A program made the translations under genes and the position numbers. Under the pieces are notes generated by a model. That model searched no databases, was not told the origin of the DNA, and was given only the letters and a program-made list of their open reading frames with translations. A DNA stretch of 64,000 bases. Origin: DDH964 sp963806685. Its GTDB lineage: Bacteria; Desulfobacterota; Desulfuromonadia; Desulfuromonadales; DDH964. Of this stretch, positions 8,605 through 19,689 are shown one piece after another (within the stretch, counting starts at the first letter, position 1; every line of letters begins with the position of its first letter). The stretch spans positions 1-64,000 of the forward strand of contig CAWDZB010000004.1 of NCBI GenBank assembly GCA_963806685.1. Reading direction: 5' to 3'.

Positions 8605-8611
8605 GGAGCCC

Positions 8612-10198
8612 ATGAACGAATCAGGCCCGGCGGCGGCCGGCAGCGAAGCGGCGGAGTGGACCCCCAGCATCAATCCCTGGCTGATCACCGCCGCGGTGAT
8701 GCTCCCCACCTTCATGGAGGTGCTCGACACCACCATCGCCTCGGTGGCCCTGCCGCACATCGCCGGCAGCCTCTCGGCAAGCAACGAGGAGGCCTCCTGG
8801 GTGCTGACCAGCTACCTGGTGGCCAACGCCATCATCCTGCCGGCCAGCGGCTGGCTGGCTGCCTACTTCGGCCGCAAGCGCTTCCTGATCGTCTGCATCG
8901 TCATCTTCACCATCACCTCCTTTCTCAGCGGCGCCGCCCTCTCCCTGCAGATGCTGGTCGTCGCCCGGGTCTTCCAGGGAGCCGGCGGCGGGGCGCTGCA
9001 GCCCCTCTCCCAGGCAATCCTGCTGGAGAGCTTTCCCCGCGAAAAGCGCGGCATGGCGATGGCCGCCTTCGGTCTGGGGGTGGTGGTCGCGCCGATTGTC
9101 GGGCCGACGTTGGGGGGCTGGCTCACCGACAACTTTTCCTGGCGCTGGGCCTTCTATGTCAATATCCCGGTTGGAGTCTTCGCGGTCCTGATGATCCGCG
9201 CCTTCGTCGAGGATCCACCCTACATCCGGGGGCGCCGCCCCGGGCGCATCGACAGCATCGGCTTCGGCCTGATGGCCGTGGCGCTGGGGACGCTGCAGAT
9301 CATCCTCGACAAGGGGCAGCAGGACGACTGGTTCGCGACCACCTGGATCCGCTGGTTCGCCTTCCTCAGCGTCGTCGCCCTGGTGCTGTTTATCCTCCGC
9401 GAACTGAGCACCAAAGAGCCGATCGTCAACCTGCGGGTCTTTCTCGACCGCAACTTCGCCGCCGGGACGCTGCTCATAACCCTGGTCGGGGTCGCCCTCT
9501 ACAGCGCCATCACCCTGATCCCGCTTTTTCTTCAGACCCTGATGGGCTACACCGCCCTGCAGAGCGGCATCGCCGTGGCCACCCGCGGCCTGGGCGCACT
9601 GATGACCATGCCGGTGGTCGGCTACCTCACCGGGGTGGTCGACTTCCGCAAGCTGATCGCCTGCGGCTTCTGCCTGGTCGCCGCCTCGTTGTGGATAATC
9701 GGCGGCCTCAACCTGGAGATCGCCATGTGGCAGATCGCCTGGCCCTCTATCGTCACCGGGGTGGGGCTGGCGATGGTCTTCGTCCCCCTCGCCGCGGTGG
9801 CCATGGGCAACCTGCCGCAGAACCAGATCAGCAACGCCAGCGGGGTCTTCAACCTGATGCGCAACGTCGGCGGCAGCGCGGGCATCTCCCTGTTCGAGAC
9901 CTTCATCGCCCGCCAGTCCCAGGCCCACCAGGTGAACCTGGTCGCCCACCTCACCCCGGAAAACCCTGTCTACCAGCAGCGCCTGCTGGAGCTGCAGCAG
10001 CACTTCGCGGCCCGCCTCGGCCCGGCCGAGGCCCACGACAAGGCGCTGGGGGTGATCTACCAGGAGGTGCAGCGCCAGTCGGGGCTGCTCGCCTTCGTCG
10101 GCGCCTTTCGCACCCTGGCGATCATCGCCCTCTGCTGCATCGCCCTGGTCCTCCTGCTGCAGCGGGTGGAGAAGCGGAAACCGCCGGGCGGGCATTGA
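8612..10198 (+). CDS. DHA2-family MFS drug/proton antiporter (EmrB/QacA type)
   Basis: A 528-aa inner-membrane transporter of the 14-TM DHA2 class. The N-terminus holds FMEVLDTTIASVALPHIAG, the DHA2 signature in TM1, then the loop 2-3 motif GWLAAYFGRKRFL and the motif C-like stretch ending in VVVAPIVGPTLGG. Relatives export lipophilic drugs, dyes or bile salts in exchange for protons. No membrane fusion protein or outer-membrane channel gene is adjacent, so it either works alone or borrows partners. The start codon lies just after the protease stop, with TGAGGAG serving as overlapping stop and ribosome site. A specific substrate cannot be read from the sequence. Confidence 0.93.
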   Translation: MNESGPAAAGSEAAEWTPSINPWLITAAVMLPTFMEVLDTTIASVALPHIAGSLSASNEEASWVLTSYLVANAIILPASGWLAAYFGRKRFLIVCIVIFTITSFLSGAALSLQMLVVARVFQGAGGGALQPLSQAILLESFPREKRGMAMAAFGLGVVVAPIVGPTLGGWLTDNFSWRWAFYVNIPVGVFAVLMIRAFVEDPPYIRGRRPGRIDSIGFGLMAVALGTLQIILDKGQQDDWFATTWIRWFAFLSVVALVLFILRELSTKEPIVNLRVFLDRNFAAGTLLITLVGVALYSAITLIPLFLQTLMGYTALQSGIAVATRGLGALMTMPVVGYLTGVVDFRKLIACGFCLVAASLWIIGGLNLEIAMWQIAWPSIVTGVGLAMVFVPLAAVAMGNLPQNQISNASGVFNLMRNVGGSAGISLFETFIARQSQAHQVNLVAHLTPENPVYQQRLLELQQHFAARLGPAEAHDKALGVIYQEVQRQSGLLAFVGAFRTLAIIALCCIALVLLLQRVEKRKPPGGH

Positions 10199-10374
10199 GG
10201 CCGAAACCGGATCGGGAACTTGGCACGGGTCCCTGGCGGCCGCATGGGCACTCATGCTACTGTCGGAATTGCAGGAATAGAGCAAGGAGAGCGGGCCCGA
10301 CTTGCTTCCCGACCAAGGGCAAGTCTGTTATCGTTGGGCCGACAGAACATTCTTGAAGAGTGAAAGAGAACACC

Positions 10375-12882
10375 ATGAACGCCAAGACCCTGCGCAAGAC
10401 CTTCGAAGCGAGCCTCACCGATCTCCCCCCCCTCGGCATGGACGTGCACAGCCTGGTGGAGGATTTCCGCCGCTACTATACCAACACCCTGGGGCGCGAC
10501 CGCCACGGCCGGCCCGGCTACTACGCCTACCAGGCCCTGGTGCTGAGCCTGCGCGACCGGCTGATGGAACGCTGGCGCAAGACCCGCTACGGTTACGAGG
10601 CGGCCGACGCCGCCCAGGCTTACTACCTGTCGCTGGAGTTCCTGATGGGGCGCGCGCTGGGGAACGCCGCCCTCAACCTCGGCCTCGACGAGGCGACGGA
10701 GCTGGCGGTGCGCTGCCTGGGCATGGAGCTGGAGGAGCTGGCCGAAAGCGAGCACGACGCCGGGCTCGGCAACGGCGGCCTGGGGCGGCTCGCCGCCTGC
10801 TTCCTCGACAGCTGCGCCACCCTGCAACTGCCGGTCACCGGCTACGGCCTGCGCTACGAGTACGGCATGTTCCGCCAGTTGATCGCCGCCGGCGGGCAGG
10901 TCGAGGAACCCGATCACTGGCTGCGCGAGGGAAACCCCTGGGAAGTGGAGCGTCCCGAGTACACCCAGCGGGTACGTTTCGGGGGACGCACCGAGTGGCA
11001 GCCCGACGATAGCGGGCGGCCGCGGCCGCGCTGGGTGGGAACCCGCGACGTGCTCGCCGTCCCCTACGACGTACCGGTACCGGGCTACCGCAACAACACC
11101 GTCAACACCCTGCGGTTGTGGAAGTCCTGCGCCACTGACGAATTCGACCTCGGCGAGTTCAACGCCGGGCTCTACCCCGAATCGGTGGCCGCCAAGAACT
11201 CGGCCGAGCAGATTACCCTGGTCCTCTATCCCAACGACGCCAGCGAGAGCGGCAAGGAGCTGCGCCTGCGCCAACAATACTTTCTCGCCTCGGCCAGCCT
11301 GCAGGACGTCGTTGCCCGCTGGGTCGGCCGCCACGGCCGCGACTTCTCCGACTTCGCCGCCAAGAACCACTTCCAGCTCAACGACACCCACCCGAGCTGC
11401 GCCGTCCCCGAGCTGATGCGCATCCTGATGGACGTCCACGGGGTGGGATGGGACAAGGCCTGGAGAATCACCACCGCCACCATGGCCTACACCAACCACA
11501 CCCTGCTTCCCGAGGCGCTGGAGCGCTGGCCGGTGGCGATGTTCGCCCGGCTGCTGCCGCGGCTGCTGGAGATCATCTACGAGATCAACGCCCGCTTTCT
11601 GGCCGCGGTCGCCCGCCGCTGGCCCGGCGACATCGACCGCCAGCGGCGCATGTCGCTCGTCGAGGAGGGGGAGGTGCCGCAGGTGCGCATGGCCTACCTC
11701 GCCATCGTCGGCAGCTTCTCCGTCAACGGTGTCGCCGCCCTCCACTCGCGGCTGCTCAAGGAAGGGCTGTTCCGGGACTTTTTCGAGCTCTGGCCGGAGA
11801 AGTTCAACAACAAGACCAACGGCGTCACCCCGCGCCGCTGGCTGGCGCTGTGCAACCCCGGGCTCTCCCGGCTGATCACCGAGACCGTCGGCAATGGGTG
11901 GGTCGCCGACCTCGGCCAGCTCTCCGGCCTCGCCAGCCACGCCGACGATGCCGACTTCCGCGACCGCTGGCGGGCGGTGAAACAGGAGAACAAGCGGCGC
12001 CTGGCCGAGCTGGTGGAGGCGGACTGCGGCGTGGCCTTTCCGCCGGAGGCGCTCTTCGACGTGCAGGTCAAGCGCATTCACGAGTACAAGCGGCAGCTGC
12101 TCAACCTGCTGCACGTAATTCACCTTTACGACCGCCTCAAGCGCGGCGACGATGGCGACTGGACACCGCGCTGCATTCTCATCGGCGGCAAGGCCGCGCC
12201 CGGCTACTTCATGGCCAAGCGCATCATCAAGCTGATCAACAACGTCGCCGCCGTGATCAATGCCGACCCGGTCACGGAGGGCCGGCTACGCCTGGCCTTC
12301 CTGCCCAACTACCGGGTCACCGCCATGCAGATCATCGCCCCCGGAGCCGATCTCTCGGAGCAGATCTCCACCGCCGGCAAAGAAGCCTCCGGGACCGGGA
12401 ACATGAAGTTCATGATGAACGGGGCGCTGACCATCGGCACCCTGGACGGGGCCAACATCGAGATTCGCGAGGAGGCGGGGGCGGAGAACTTCTTCCTCTT
12501 CGGCCTGACCGCCGAGGAGGTGGAGGAGCTGCGGCATCACTACGACCCGGCAGCGATCATCGCCGCCGACGAGGACCTGGGCCGAGTGATGCAGCTGCTG
12601 GAGAGCGGCTACTTCAACCAGTTCGAGCCCGGCATCTTCGACCCGATCCTGCAGGCCATCACCAGCCCCCATGACCCCTGGCTGACCGCGGCCGACTTCG
12701 CCAGCTACGTCGATGCCCAGAAACGGGTCGCCGCGACCTACCACGATCAGGAAAGCTGGACCCGGATGAGCATCCTCAACACCGCCGCCAGCGGCCGCTT
12801 CTCCACCGACCGAACGATCGCCGAGTACAACCGGGAGATCTGGAAACTGGAGGCGGTGGCGCCGCTGATGGAGGAGGAGTGA
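10375..12882 (+). CDS. glgP: alpha-glucan (glycogen) phosphorylase
   Basis: An 835-aa GT35 phosphorylase that releases glucose-1-phosphate from storage glucans with pyridoxal phosphate as cofactor. Length is typical of the family. The PLP lysine is in GTGNMKFMMNG (Lys678), followed by GALTIGTLDGANIEI; the N-terminal EYGMFRQ and GNPWE motifs of the active-site region and NGVTPRRW are all present. I prefer the ATG at 10375 to an in-frame GTG at 10360 because GAAAGAGA sits just upstream. Cytosolic. No other glycogen gene is next to it; with the downstream reductases it is probably a monocistronic gene. Confidence 0.95.
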   Translation: MNAKTLRKTFEASLTDLPPLGMDVHSLVEDFRRYYTNTLGRDRHGRPGYYAYQALVLSLRDRLMERWRKTRYGYEAADAAQAYYLSLEFLMGRALGNAALNLGLDEATELAVRCLGMELEELAESEHDAGLGNGGLGRLAACFLDSCATLQLPVTGYGLRYEYGMFRQLIAAGGQVEEPDHWLREGNPWEVERPEYTQRVRFGGRTEWQPDDSGRPRPRWVGTRDVLAVPYDVPVPGYRNNTVNTLRLWKSCATDEFDLGEFNAGLYPESVAAKNSAEQITLVLYPNDASESGKELRLRQQYFLASASLQDVVARWVGRHGRDFSDFAAKNHFQLNDTHPSCAVPELMRILMDVHGVGWDKAWRITTATMAYTNHTLLPEALERWPVAMFARLLPRLLEIIYEINARFLAAVARRWPGDIDRQRRMSLVEEGEVPQVRMAYLAIVGSFSVNGVAALHSRLLKEGLFRDFFELWPEKFNNKTNGVTPRRWLALCNPGLSRLITETVGNGWVADLGQLSGLASHADDADFRDRWRAVKQENKRRLAELVEADCGVAFPPEALFDVQVKRIHEYKRQLLNLLHVIHLYDRLKRGDDGDWTPRCILIGGKAAPGYFMAKRIIKLINNVAAVINADPVTEGRLRLAFLPNYRVTAMQIIAPGADLSEQISTAGKEASGTGNMKFMMNGALTIGTLDGANIEIREEAGAENFFLFGLTAEEVEELRHHYDPAAIIAADEDLGRVMQLLESGYFNQFEPGIFDPILQAITSPHDPWLTAADFASYVDAQKRVAATYHDQESWTRMSILNTAASGRFSTDRTIAEYNREIWKLEAVAPLMEEE

Positions 12883-12967
12883 GCCGCGCCAGCGGCAACA
12901 GAGGGAACGGGACCCTCGTTTAGATTTTGCCTTGCCAAGCAGCGCCGGAGTTCGCCCCGCTTCGCAG

Positions 12968-13165
12968 CATGCCGGAACAACCACCTCCCCTGCGCAGATG
13001 GAGCAAACGAAGGCGTGCTGCTCCTCTCTTGAAGCAACGGCCGATCATGAGCTGAGCCCGCCGCGCCCCCATGCTGGCGACAGCCCGGGCTCTTTTGGTT
13101 ACTTTTCTGGGCCGATCCAGAAAAGCAACTCGTCCGGCGGGACGAGACCCGCCGGTTCTGCCTTT
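12968..13165 (-). repeat. dispersed structured repeat, copy 3 (partial, inverted)
   Basis: The 330-base gap between glgP and the aldo-keto reductase gene holds no gene but a partial inverted copy of the ~500-bp repeat. It matches the reverse complement of 19735-19935: GC hairpin, the GTTACTTTTCT...AGAAAAGCAAC hairpin at 13098-13129, and the segment with CCCTGCGCAGATGGAGC. The inner base pairs of the hairpin are GG/CC here but AA/TT in the other two copies, a compensatory change. Confidence 0.75.
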
Positions 13166-13214
13166 TGAATACCCCCTCAATTTACCGAAAAACCAATTCA
13201 AAACCCGGGGGGCG

Positions 13215-14243
13215 CTACTTCCTTAGCTCCCGACAATGCTCCAGATATAGCTGGTAGTTGGCCTTGAGGATCTCCGGCACCGGCAGGTCGTAGGGACAGC
13301 GGCTGATGCAGGTGCCGCAGTTGTTGCAGCGAGCCACGCTCTCCATCGGTACCTTGCAGAATTCGGCCGCAACCTTCGGCGACATGCGGTTGACGACGAT
13401 CCGGTAGCCCATAGCCGGAGTGATCATCACCCCCTGGGGGCAGGGCTGGCAGTATTCGCAGCGCCGGCAGAAGCGCTTGCCCAGTTCCGCACGGTAGCGA
13501 GTCATGACCGCCTGATCCTCCGCCGTCACCCGGTTGGGGATGACATAAAACGAGAGGACCTCGTCGATCTGCGCGGTCGACTCGAAGCCGGGGATCGGCA
13601 GGATATCCGGATGCTGGCGCAAAAACTTGAAGGCGACCTCGGCATTGTCGATGACGCCGCCGCCAAAGGGCTTCATGACGATGAAGCCCATCCCTGCCTC
13701 CCGGGCGGCGGGGAGCAACTCCTCGGCGGCCCCGTCCTCGATGAAGTTGAAGGGAAACTGGATGGTGCTGAACGGGCCGGAGCGGACCAGTTTGAGGGCC
13801 ATCGGCAGACTGTGGGAGGTGACACCAAGATAGCGGATCTTTCCCGCCTCCCGGGCCCGGGTCACTACCTCCAAGCCGCCGCCGGGGGCGGTCAGTGCAT
13901 CCCAGTCCTTTTCCTGGGCCACCTGGTGAAGCTGGTAGAGATCGAGATGGTCGGTCCCCAGCAAGCGCAGGCTGCGCTCCAGGTGCTCCGTCACCCCCGG
14001 ACCGTCGCGCCGCAGGGTCTTGCTGGCCAGCACCACATGGCCGCGCATCCCGGCGAAGGCCTGGCCGATCTTTTCCTCGCTGTCGCGGTAGGCGTTGGCG
14101 GTGTCGAAAAAGGTGATCCCACCCTCGAAGGCGTGGCGCAAAACCCGCACTGCTTCCTGCCGCTCCAGCCGGATGATCGGGATGGCCCCGAAGCCCACCT
14201 CGGAAACGGTCAGTTCGGTCTTGCCGAGTCTCAGCATCTGCAT
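13215..14243 (-). CDS. aldo-keto reductase with C-terminal Fe-S cysteine motifs
   Basis: A 342-aa protein with an aldo-keto reductase barrel: the catalytic tetrad is Asp47 and Tyr52 (FFDTANAY), Lys75 (LASKTLR) and His106 (YQLHQV). The C-terminus is a ferredoxin-like extension with eight cysteines in two sets, CxxCxxCxxC at 259-268 (CRRCEYCQPCP) and CxxCxxCxxxCP at 306-316 (CNNCGTCISRCPYDLP), suitable for one or two [4Fe-4S] clusters. Such Fe-S aldo-keto reductases occur in anaerobes, where their electron donor and substrate are mostly unknown. It is followed upstream by the beta-hydroxyacid dehydrogenase gene 17 bases away, probably an operon with that gene first. Confidence 0.9.
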   Translation of the reverse strand: MQMLRLGKTELTVSEVGFGAIPIIRLERQEAVRVLRHAFEGGITFFDTANAYRDSEEKIGQAFAGMRGHVVLASKTLRRDGPGVTEHLERSLRLLGTDHLDLYQLHQVAQEKDWDALTAPGGGLEVVTRAREAGKIRYLGVTSHSLPMALKLVRSGPFSTIQFPFNFIEDGAAEELLPAAREAGMGFIVMKPFGGGVIDNAEVAFKFLRQHPDILPIPGFESTAQIDEVLSFYVIPNRVTAEDQAVMTRYRAELGKRFCRRCEYCQPCPQGVMITPAMGYRIVVNRMSPKVAAEFCKVPMESVARCNNCGTCISRCPYDLPVPEILKANYQLYLEHCRELRK

Positions 14244-14260
14244 CGCAATAACTCCCTTTC

Positions 14261-15121
14261 CTACCGGATGACCTTGAAGACTGCCGCGAAGTCCTCGTCC
14301 GCGTGGCCGGCGGCGCGGGCGCGCTTGAAGGTTTCGTTGGCTGCGGCGGCACTGGAGAGCGGCTGTCCCAGCTCGTCGCCGAGGGCGACGGCCAGGCGCA
14401 GGTCCTTCTGCTGGTGCTTGAGGGGAAAGCTGGTGGGGAATTCCCCCTGCAGCAACATTGCCCCCTTGCCCCGAAACATCGGGTTGGCCAGCGCGCCGGC
14501 ATCGAGAACCTCCAGCAGCTGGGTGCCGTCGAGTCCGCCTTTCTGGGCCAGGGCCATCCCTTCGCAGAAGGCCGTCATCATCCCGCCCATGATCATGTTG
14601 ACCACCAGCTTCATGCGCGCCCCCTGGCCGGTGGCGCCCAGGTAAAGGCGCATCTTTCCCATCTTGTCGAGGGCGGGTGCAGCCTCCACGTAGAGACCCT
14701 GGTCCCCCGCGGTGAGGATGATCAGGGTGCCGTCCTCGGCCGGCTTCCTGGTGCCGGAGACCGGCGCCTCGAGAAAACGACCGCCGGCGCCGGTGATCGC
14801 CTCCCCGATGGCCCCGGAGGTGGCGGCGTCCACCGTCGACATGTCAACGTAGCTGCGGCCCGCCCCGATGCCGGCCAGGACGCCATCCGGACCGAAACAG
14901 ACCTCCCGGGCGGCGGCGGGGTCGGCGAGCATGGCAAAGGTGATGTCGCAGGCGGCGGCCACCGCCCGGGGGCTCTCGCCGTGCCGGGCGCCGAGAGCGA
15001 CCAGCGGTTCGCACTTGGCGGGGCTGCGGTTCCAGACGGTGACGTCGTAACCCGCCTTCACCAGGTTGGCAGCCATCCCGCTGCCCATGATGCCGAGACC
15101 GAGAAAACCGTAGCTTGCCAT
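14261..15121 (-). CDS. NAD(P)-dependent beta-hydroxyacid dehydrogenase (3-HIBADH/GLYR family)
   Basis: A 286-aa enzyme with an N-terminal Rossmann fold (GFLGLGIMGSGMAANLVKAG), the substrate-binding signature FLEAPVSGTRKPAEDGTL and the catalytic lysine in GQGARMKLVVNMIMGG. The family oxidises 3-hydroxyisobutyrate or reduces glyoxylate or succinic semialdehyde; the length and motifs resemble the glyoxylate/succinic-semialdehyde reductase branch, but substrate cannot be fixed by eye. The ATG at 15121 has AAAGGAG 7 bases upstream, so the six-residue longer frame is rejected. First gene of a likely two-gene operon with the Fe-S aldo-keto reductase; both reduce carbonyl compounds. Confidence 0.88.
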   Translation of the reverse strand: MASYGFLGLGIMGSGMAANLVKAGYDVTVWNRSPAKCEPLVALGARHGESPRAVAAACDITFAMLADPAAAREVCFGPDGVLAGIGAGRSYVDMSTVDAATSGAIGEAITGAGGRFLEAPVSGTRKPAEDGTLIILTAGDQGLYVEAAPALDKMGKMRLYLGATGQGARMKLVVNMIMGGMMTAFCEGMALAQKGGLDGTQLLEVLDAGALANPMFRGKGAMLLQGEFPTSFPLKHQQKDLRLAVALGDELGQPLSSAAAANETFKRARAAGHADEDFAAVFKVIR

Positions 15122-15438
15122 GAACCATCTCCTTTCCATCGAGGGGGTAAACGGTGAATCCGCGAACCACTGCCCTTATCCGGGGGGCGCTGTACAGACC
15201 CTCGCAGCGGCCGCGTCCGAAAGAGGGAAGGGTATGCCGAACGTTTTACAAGGATAAGGCCCACGGCGCGGATGCTCAATACCCATTTCCGCCAAGGGCC
15301 CTTTCGATTCCGTTAGACTGCCGGCATCGGTTTGGACATCCGGAAGCGGTTCCTGCTTTCCGGCCGGAGGGAAAGCACGCCCCCGGGCTTAAATCTTGGG
15401 AGATGTGCTCCCAGGGCGACAGGCACCGCCGGGCAATT
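15122..15438. other. intergenic gap without recognisable feature
   Basis: A 317-base stretch between two minus-strand genes. It must carry the promoter of the dehydrogenase/aldo-keto reductase pair, but I see no clear promoter, operator, hairpin terminator or short gene in it. Confidence 0.5.
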
Positions 15439-15876
15439 TCAGGCCACTTTCTCCCAGTAGTCGATGAACAGGTCCCTGCCGGTCGCCTTGAGCTTGTCGC
15501 CCTCGATTTCCACGCTGATGTTGAGAGCCTGCTCGAAGGGCTGGGGCAGGGCCAGACGGATCCGCGTCCCCTCGATGGTCACCGGGGAACTGGCGACGGC
15601 GTTCGACAGGTCGTGGCTGACCCCCTTGCCGCCTATCTGGTCGTCGACGATCAGGTATTCCTGGGTCTCGGTATACTTTTCCTTCGTCAGGGTGTAGCGG
15701 GCTACATAGCACTCCGCGTAGTATTTCCCCTGCTCGTCCTTCCAAATCACGCTGAAATTACGGAATTGGCCGGTGAAGGTCAGCAGGCCCTTCAGGGCCG
15801 GGGGGAACTGGGTGGTGCCGTCGGGAAGCTCCCGGCGGACCAGCTGGTAGGTACCCTCGATGTTCGGCACGGCCAT
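15439..15876 (-). CDS. small beta-rich (lipocalin-like) cytosolic protein, unknown function
   Basis: A 145-aa protein beginning MAVPNIEGTYQLVRRELPDG. Alternating hydrophobic beta-strand-like segments and the opening G-x-Y/W pattern recall lipocalin-like domains, but this is only a fold impression. No signal peptide, no cysteines in pairs, no catalytic motif that I recognise. AAAAAGGAG precedes the ATG at 15876; longer in-frame starts lack a ribosome site. Its neighbour sixA is divergent, with about 225 bases between the starts. Confidence 0.7.
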   Translation of the reverse strand: MAVPNIEGTYQLVRRELPDGTTQFPPALKGLLTFTGQFRNFSVIWKDEQGKYYAECYVARYTLTKEKYTETQEYLIVDDQIGGKGVSHDLSNAVASSPVTIEGTRIRLALPQPFEQALNISVEIEGDKLKATGRDLFIDYWEKVA

Positions 15877-16102
15877 GGCAGCTCTCCTTTTTCCTCTGGC
15901 CCGATGCGTCATCGCTATCGCACCGGGCCTCCTAACTTCTTTATAGCACCACCCCCGGGCCGGCGGTCCACCGCCGGGAGGCAAAAAGTTCTTTCGGGCA
16001 CATCCATCGCTAACAATTCCCTGCTAGAAATGAAGATATCCCTCCCGGTTTTGCACCTCGGGGCGGATCTTTGTACCCTCACAACACAAGGGAGCCGCGA
16101 TC

Positions 16103-16597
16103 ATGATTCTCTACCTGCTGCGCCACGCCAAGGCCCTTCCCCGCCAGTCCGGGATCACGGAAGAAAACCGCTACCTCACCGAGGAGGGAAGGGAGCGCTT
16201 CCACCAGGCGGCGCTGCAACTGAAGGAGCAGGGAATGAATCCCGACCGGATTCTCACCAGCCCGCTGGTGCGCTCGGTGCAGACCACCGAGATCCTGGCC
16301 AGCGTCCTGGGGTTCTCCGGCCCGCTGCTGGTCGAACCGCGGCTTGCTCCAGGCTTCGACCGCCACCAACTGGCGCGCCTGCTCAAGGAGCATGGCGAAA
16401 CCAAGGAGATGGTGGTGGTCGGACACGAGCCCGACCTCAGCCTGCTGGTCACCTCGCTGCTCGGAATCAAGGCCCACTTCAACCTCAAGAAGGGGGACGC
16501 GGTCGCCATCGAGCTTAATGCCAAGGGCAAGGCCAGCCTGCGCTGGCGGACCTTCCGCGGCGAACCCACCGACACCCTGGTCGACGAAAAGAAGTGA
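16103..16597 (+). CDS. sixA: SixA-type phosphohistidine phosphatase
   Basis: A 164-aa histidine-phosphatase-fold protein of the short SixA branch. The catalytic RH motif is YLLRHAKA (His8 is the phospho-acceptor), with the second histidine in VVVGHEPDL and the substrate-clamping arginine in TSPLVRSVQT. SixA removes phosphate from histidine on phosphotransfer proteins such as ArcB or NPr. AAGGGAG lies upstream of the ATG. The next gene, polyphosphate kinase, starts 153 bases later on the same strand. In delta-proteobacteria sixA often sits beside ppk and ppx, which suggests a link to polyphosphate control; that link is inference. Confidence 0.88.
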   Translation: MILYLLRHAKALPRQSGITEENRYLTEEGRERFHQAALQLKEQGMNPDRILTSPLVRSVQTTEILASVLGFSGPLLVEPRLAPGFDRHQLARLLKEHGETKEMVVVGHEPDLSLLVTSLLGIKAHFNLKKGDAVAIELNAKGKASLRWRTFRGEPTDTLVDEKK

Positions 16598-16750
16598 AGG
16601 GCACCGACACGCCGCCCTGATCTACCGGGAATACCCTGTTTTTGCGGCGGTTTGAGAAGACCTAACAATTCCCTGTTAAAGTATTGACTCGTGCTCCGTG
16701 GATACCCCCCGGGGACAAGAGGAACCCCGGCAACCGACCCAGGAAGGCCC

Positions 16751-19000
<2,250 letters not shown>

Positions 19001-19026
19001 AATGGAAGGGTGCCGGGTCCCGAGTT

Positions 19027-19096
19027 CTTGAACCTTGAACCTTGAACCTTGAACCTTGAACCTTGAACCTTGAACCTTGGACCCTGGACCCGGGAC
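19027..19096 (+). repeat. 7-bp tandem repeat (CTTGAAC)
   Basis: Seven perfect CTTGAAC units (19027-19075) followed by three decaying ones (CTTGGAC, CCTGGAC, CCGGGAC). The array fills the gap between the ppk1 stop and the ribosome site of the HhH gene (19103-19110). Copy-number change would alter spacing in the leader of that gene without affecting any reading frame. Confidence 0.9.
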
Positions 19097-19115
19097 CGAT
19101 TTAAAGGAGATCACC

Positions 19116-19640
19116 ATGGAGAGCAGCGCCGTTAAATCTCTGATGCAGCTCAAGGGGCTCGGCGCTGCCAGCGCCCGGCGCCTGGTCGACGCCGGCATCG
19201 ACGACTTCGCCAAGATCGCCGTCGCCGGGGAAACCGAACTGCGCGCGATTCGCGGCCTCAACCCGCGCTCCATCCCGTTGATCATGGAAGCGGCCGCGGC
19301 CCGCGCCGCCATTGACAGCACCGCCGGCGGCAAGGAAGCCGAAGCGGCGCGCCTGGCGGAAATCGCCCACCGGCTGCAGGGAATGGTTGGTGAGTTCGCG
19401 GCCCTGCTCGATGCCGGGAAACCCGGCAAGAAGACCGCAGTGCGGCTGCAGAAGGAGATCGGCCGGGTGCAGGGCCTCCTCGAACAGGTCGTCGCCGGCC
19501 TGCCGGGACGGATGAAGAAGCGCAGCAAGGCCCTGGTGAAGAGCGACAAACGCCTCGCCGAACTGGTCGAGAGCGGCCCGAAGCGGGTCGTCAAGGGGTT
19601 GAAGAAGACCCGCAAGACCCTGAAGAAGGCGTTGGGCTAA
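19116..19640 (+). CDS. small helix-hairpin-helix protein between ppk1 and ppx
   Basis: A 174-aa protein. The N-terminal ~65 residues carry two helix-hairpin-helix-like motifs (LKGLGAASARRLVDAG and IRGLNPRSIPLIMEAA), normally used for sequence-independent DNA backbone binding. The rest is helical and ends in a strongly basic tail (RVVKGLKKTRKTLKKALG). No catalytic residues are evident. AAAGGAGA upstream of the ATG at 19116 supports this start. Its position between ppk1 and ppx/gppA suggests a chromatin or polyP-related role; polyphosphate binding by the lysine-rich tail is possible but unproven. Confidence 0.82.
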   Translation: MESSAVKSLMQLKGLGAASARRLVDAGIDDFAKIAVAGETELRAIRGLNPRSIPLIMEAAAARAAIDSTAGGKEAEAARLAEIAHRLQGMVGEFAALLDAGKPGKKTAVRLQKEIGRVQGLLEQVVAGLPGRMKKRSKALVKSDKRLAELVESGPKRVVKGLKKTRKTLKKALG

Positions 19641-19689
19641 TGGGCAACTCGCCAGAAGGCACCGAAATCTCCACAAACCAACCGGGTCA

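Noticed and set aside
6871..8784. 637-codon minus-strand frame over the repeat and protease gene
   Set aside because: It crosses the structured repeat and the antisense of HtrA; no homology or ribosome site.
10252..12123. Long minus-strand frame over glgP
   Set aside because: Antisense shadow of a GC-rich gene with strong codon bias; no recognisable domain.
15300..15320. Third attC-like core (GTTAGAC)
   Set aside because: Only the 7-base core matches; no paired arms or R'' box are near.
19027..19096. CRISPR array or iteron origin
   Set aside because: 7-bp contiguous units without spacers; no replication initiator gene nearby.
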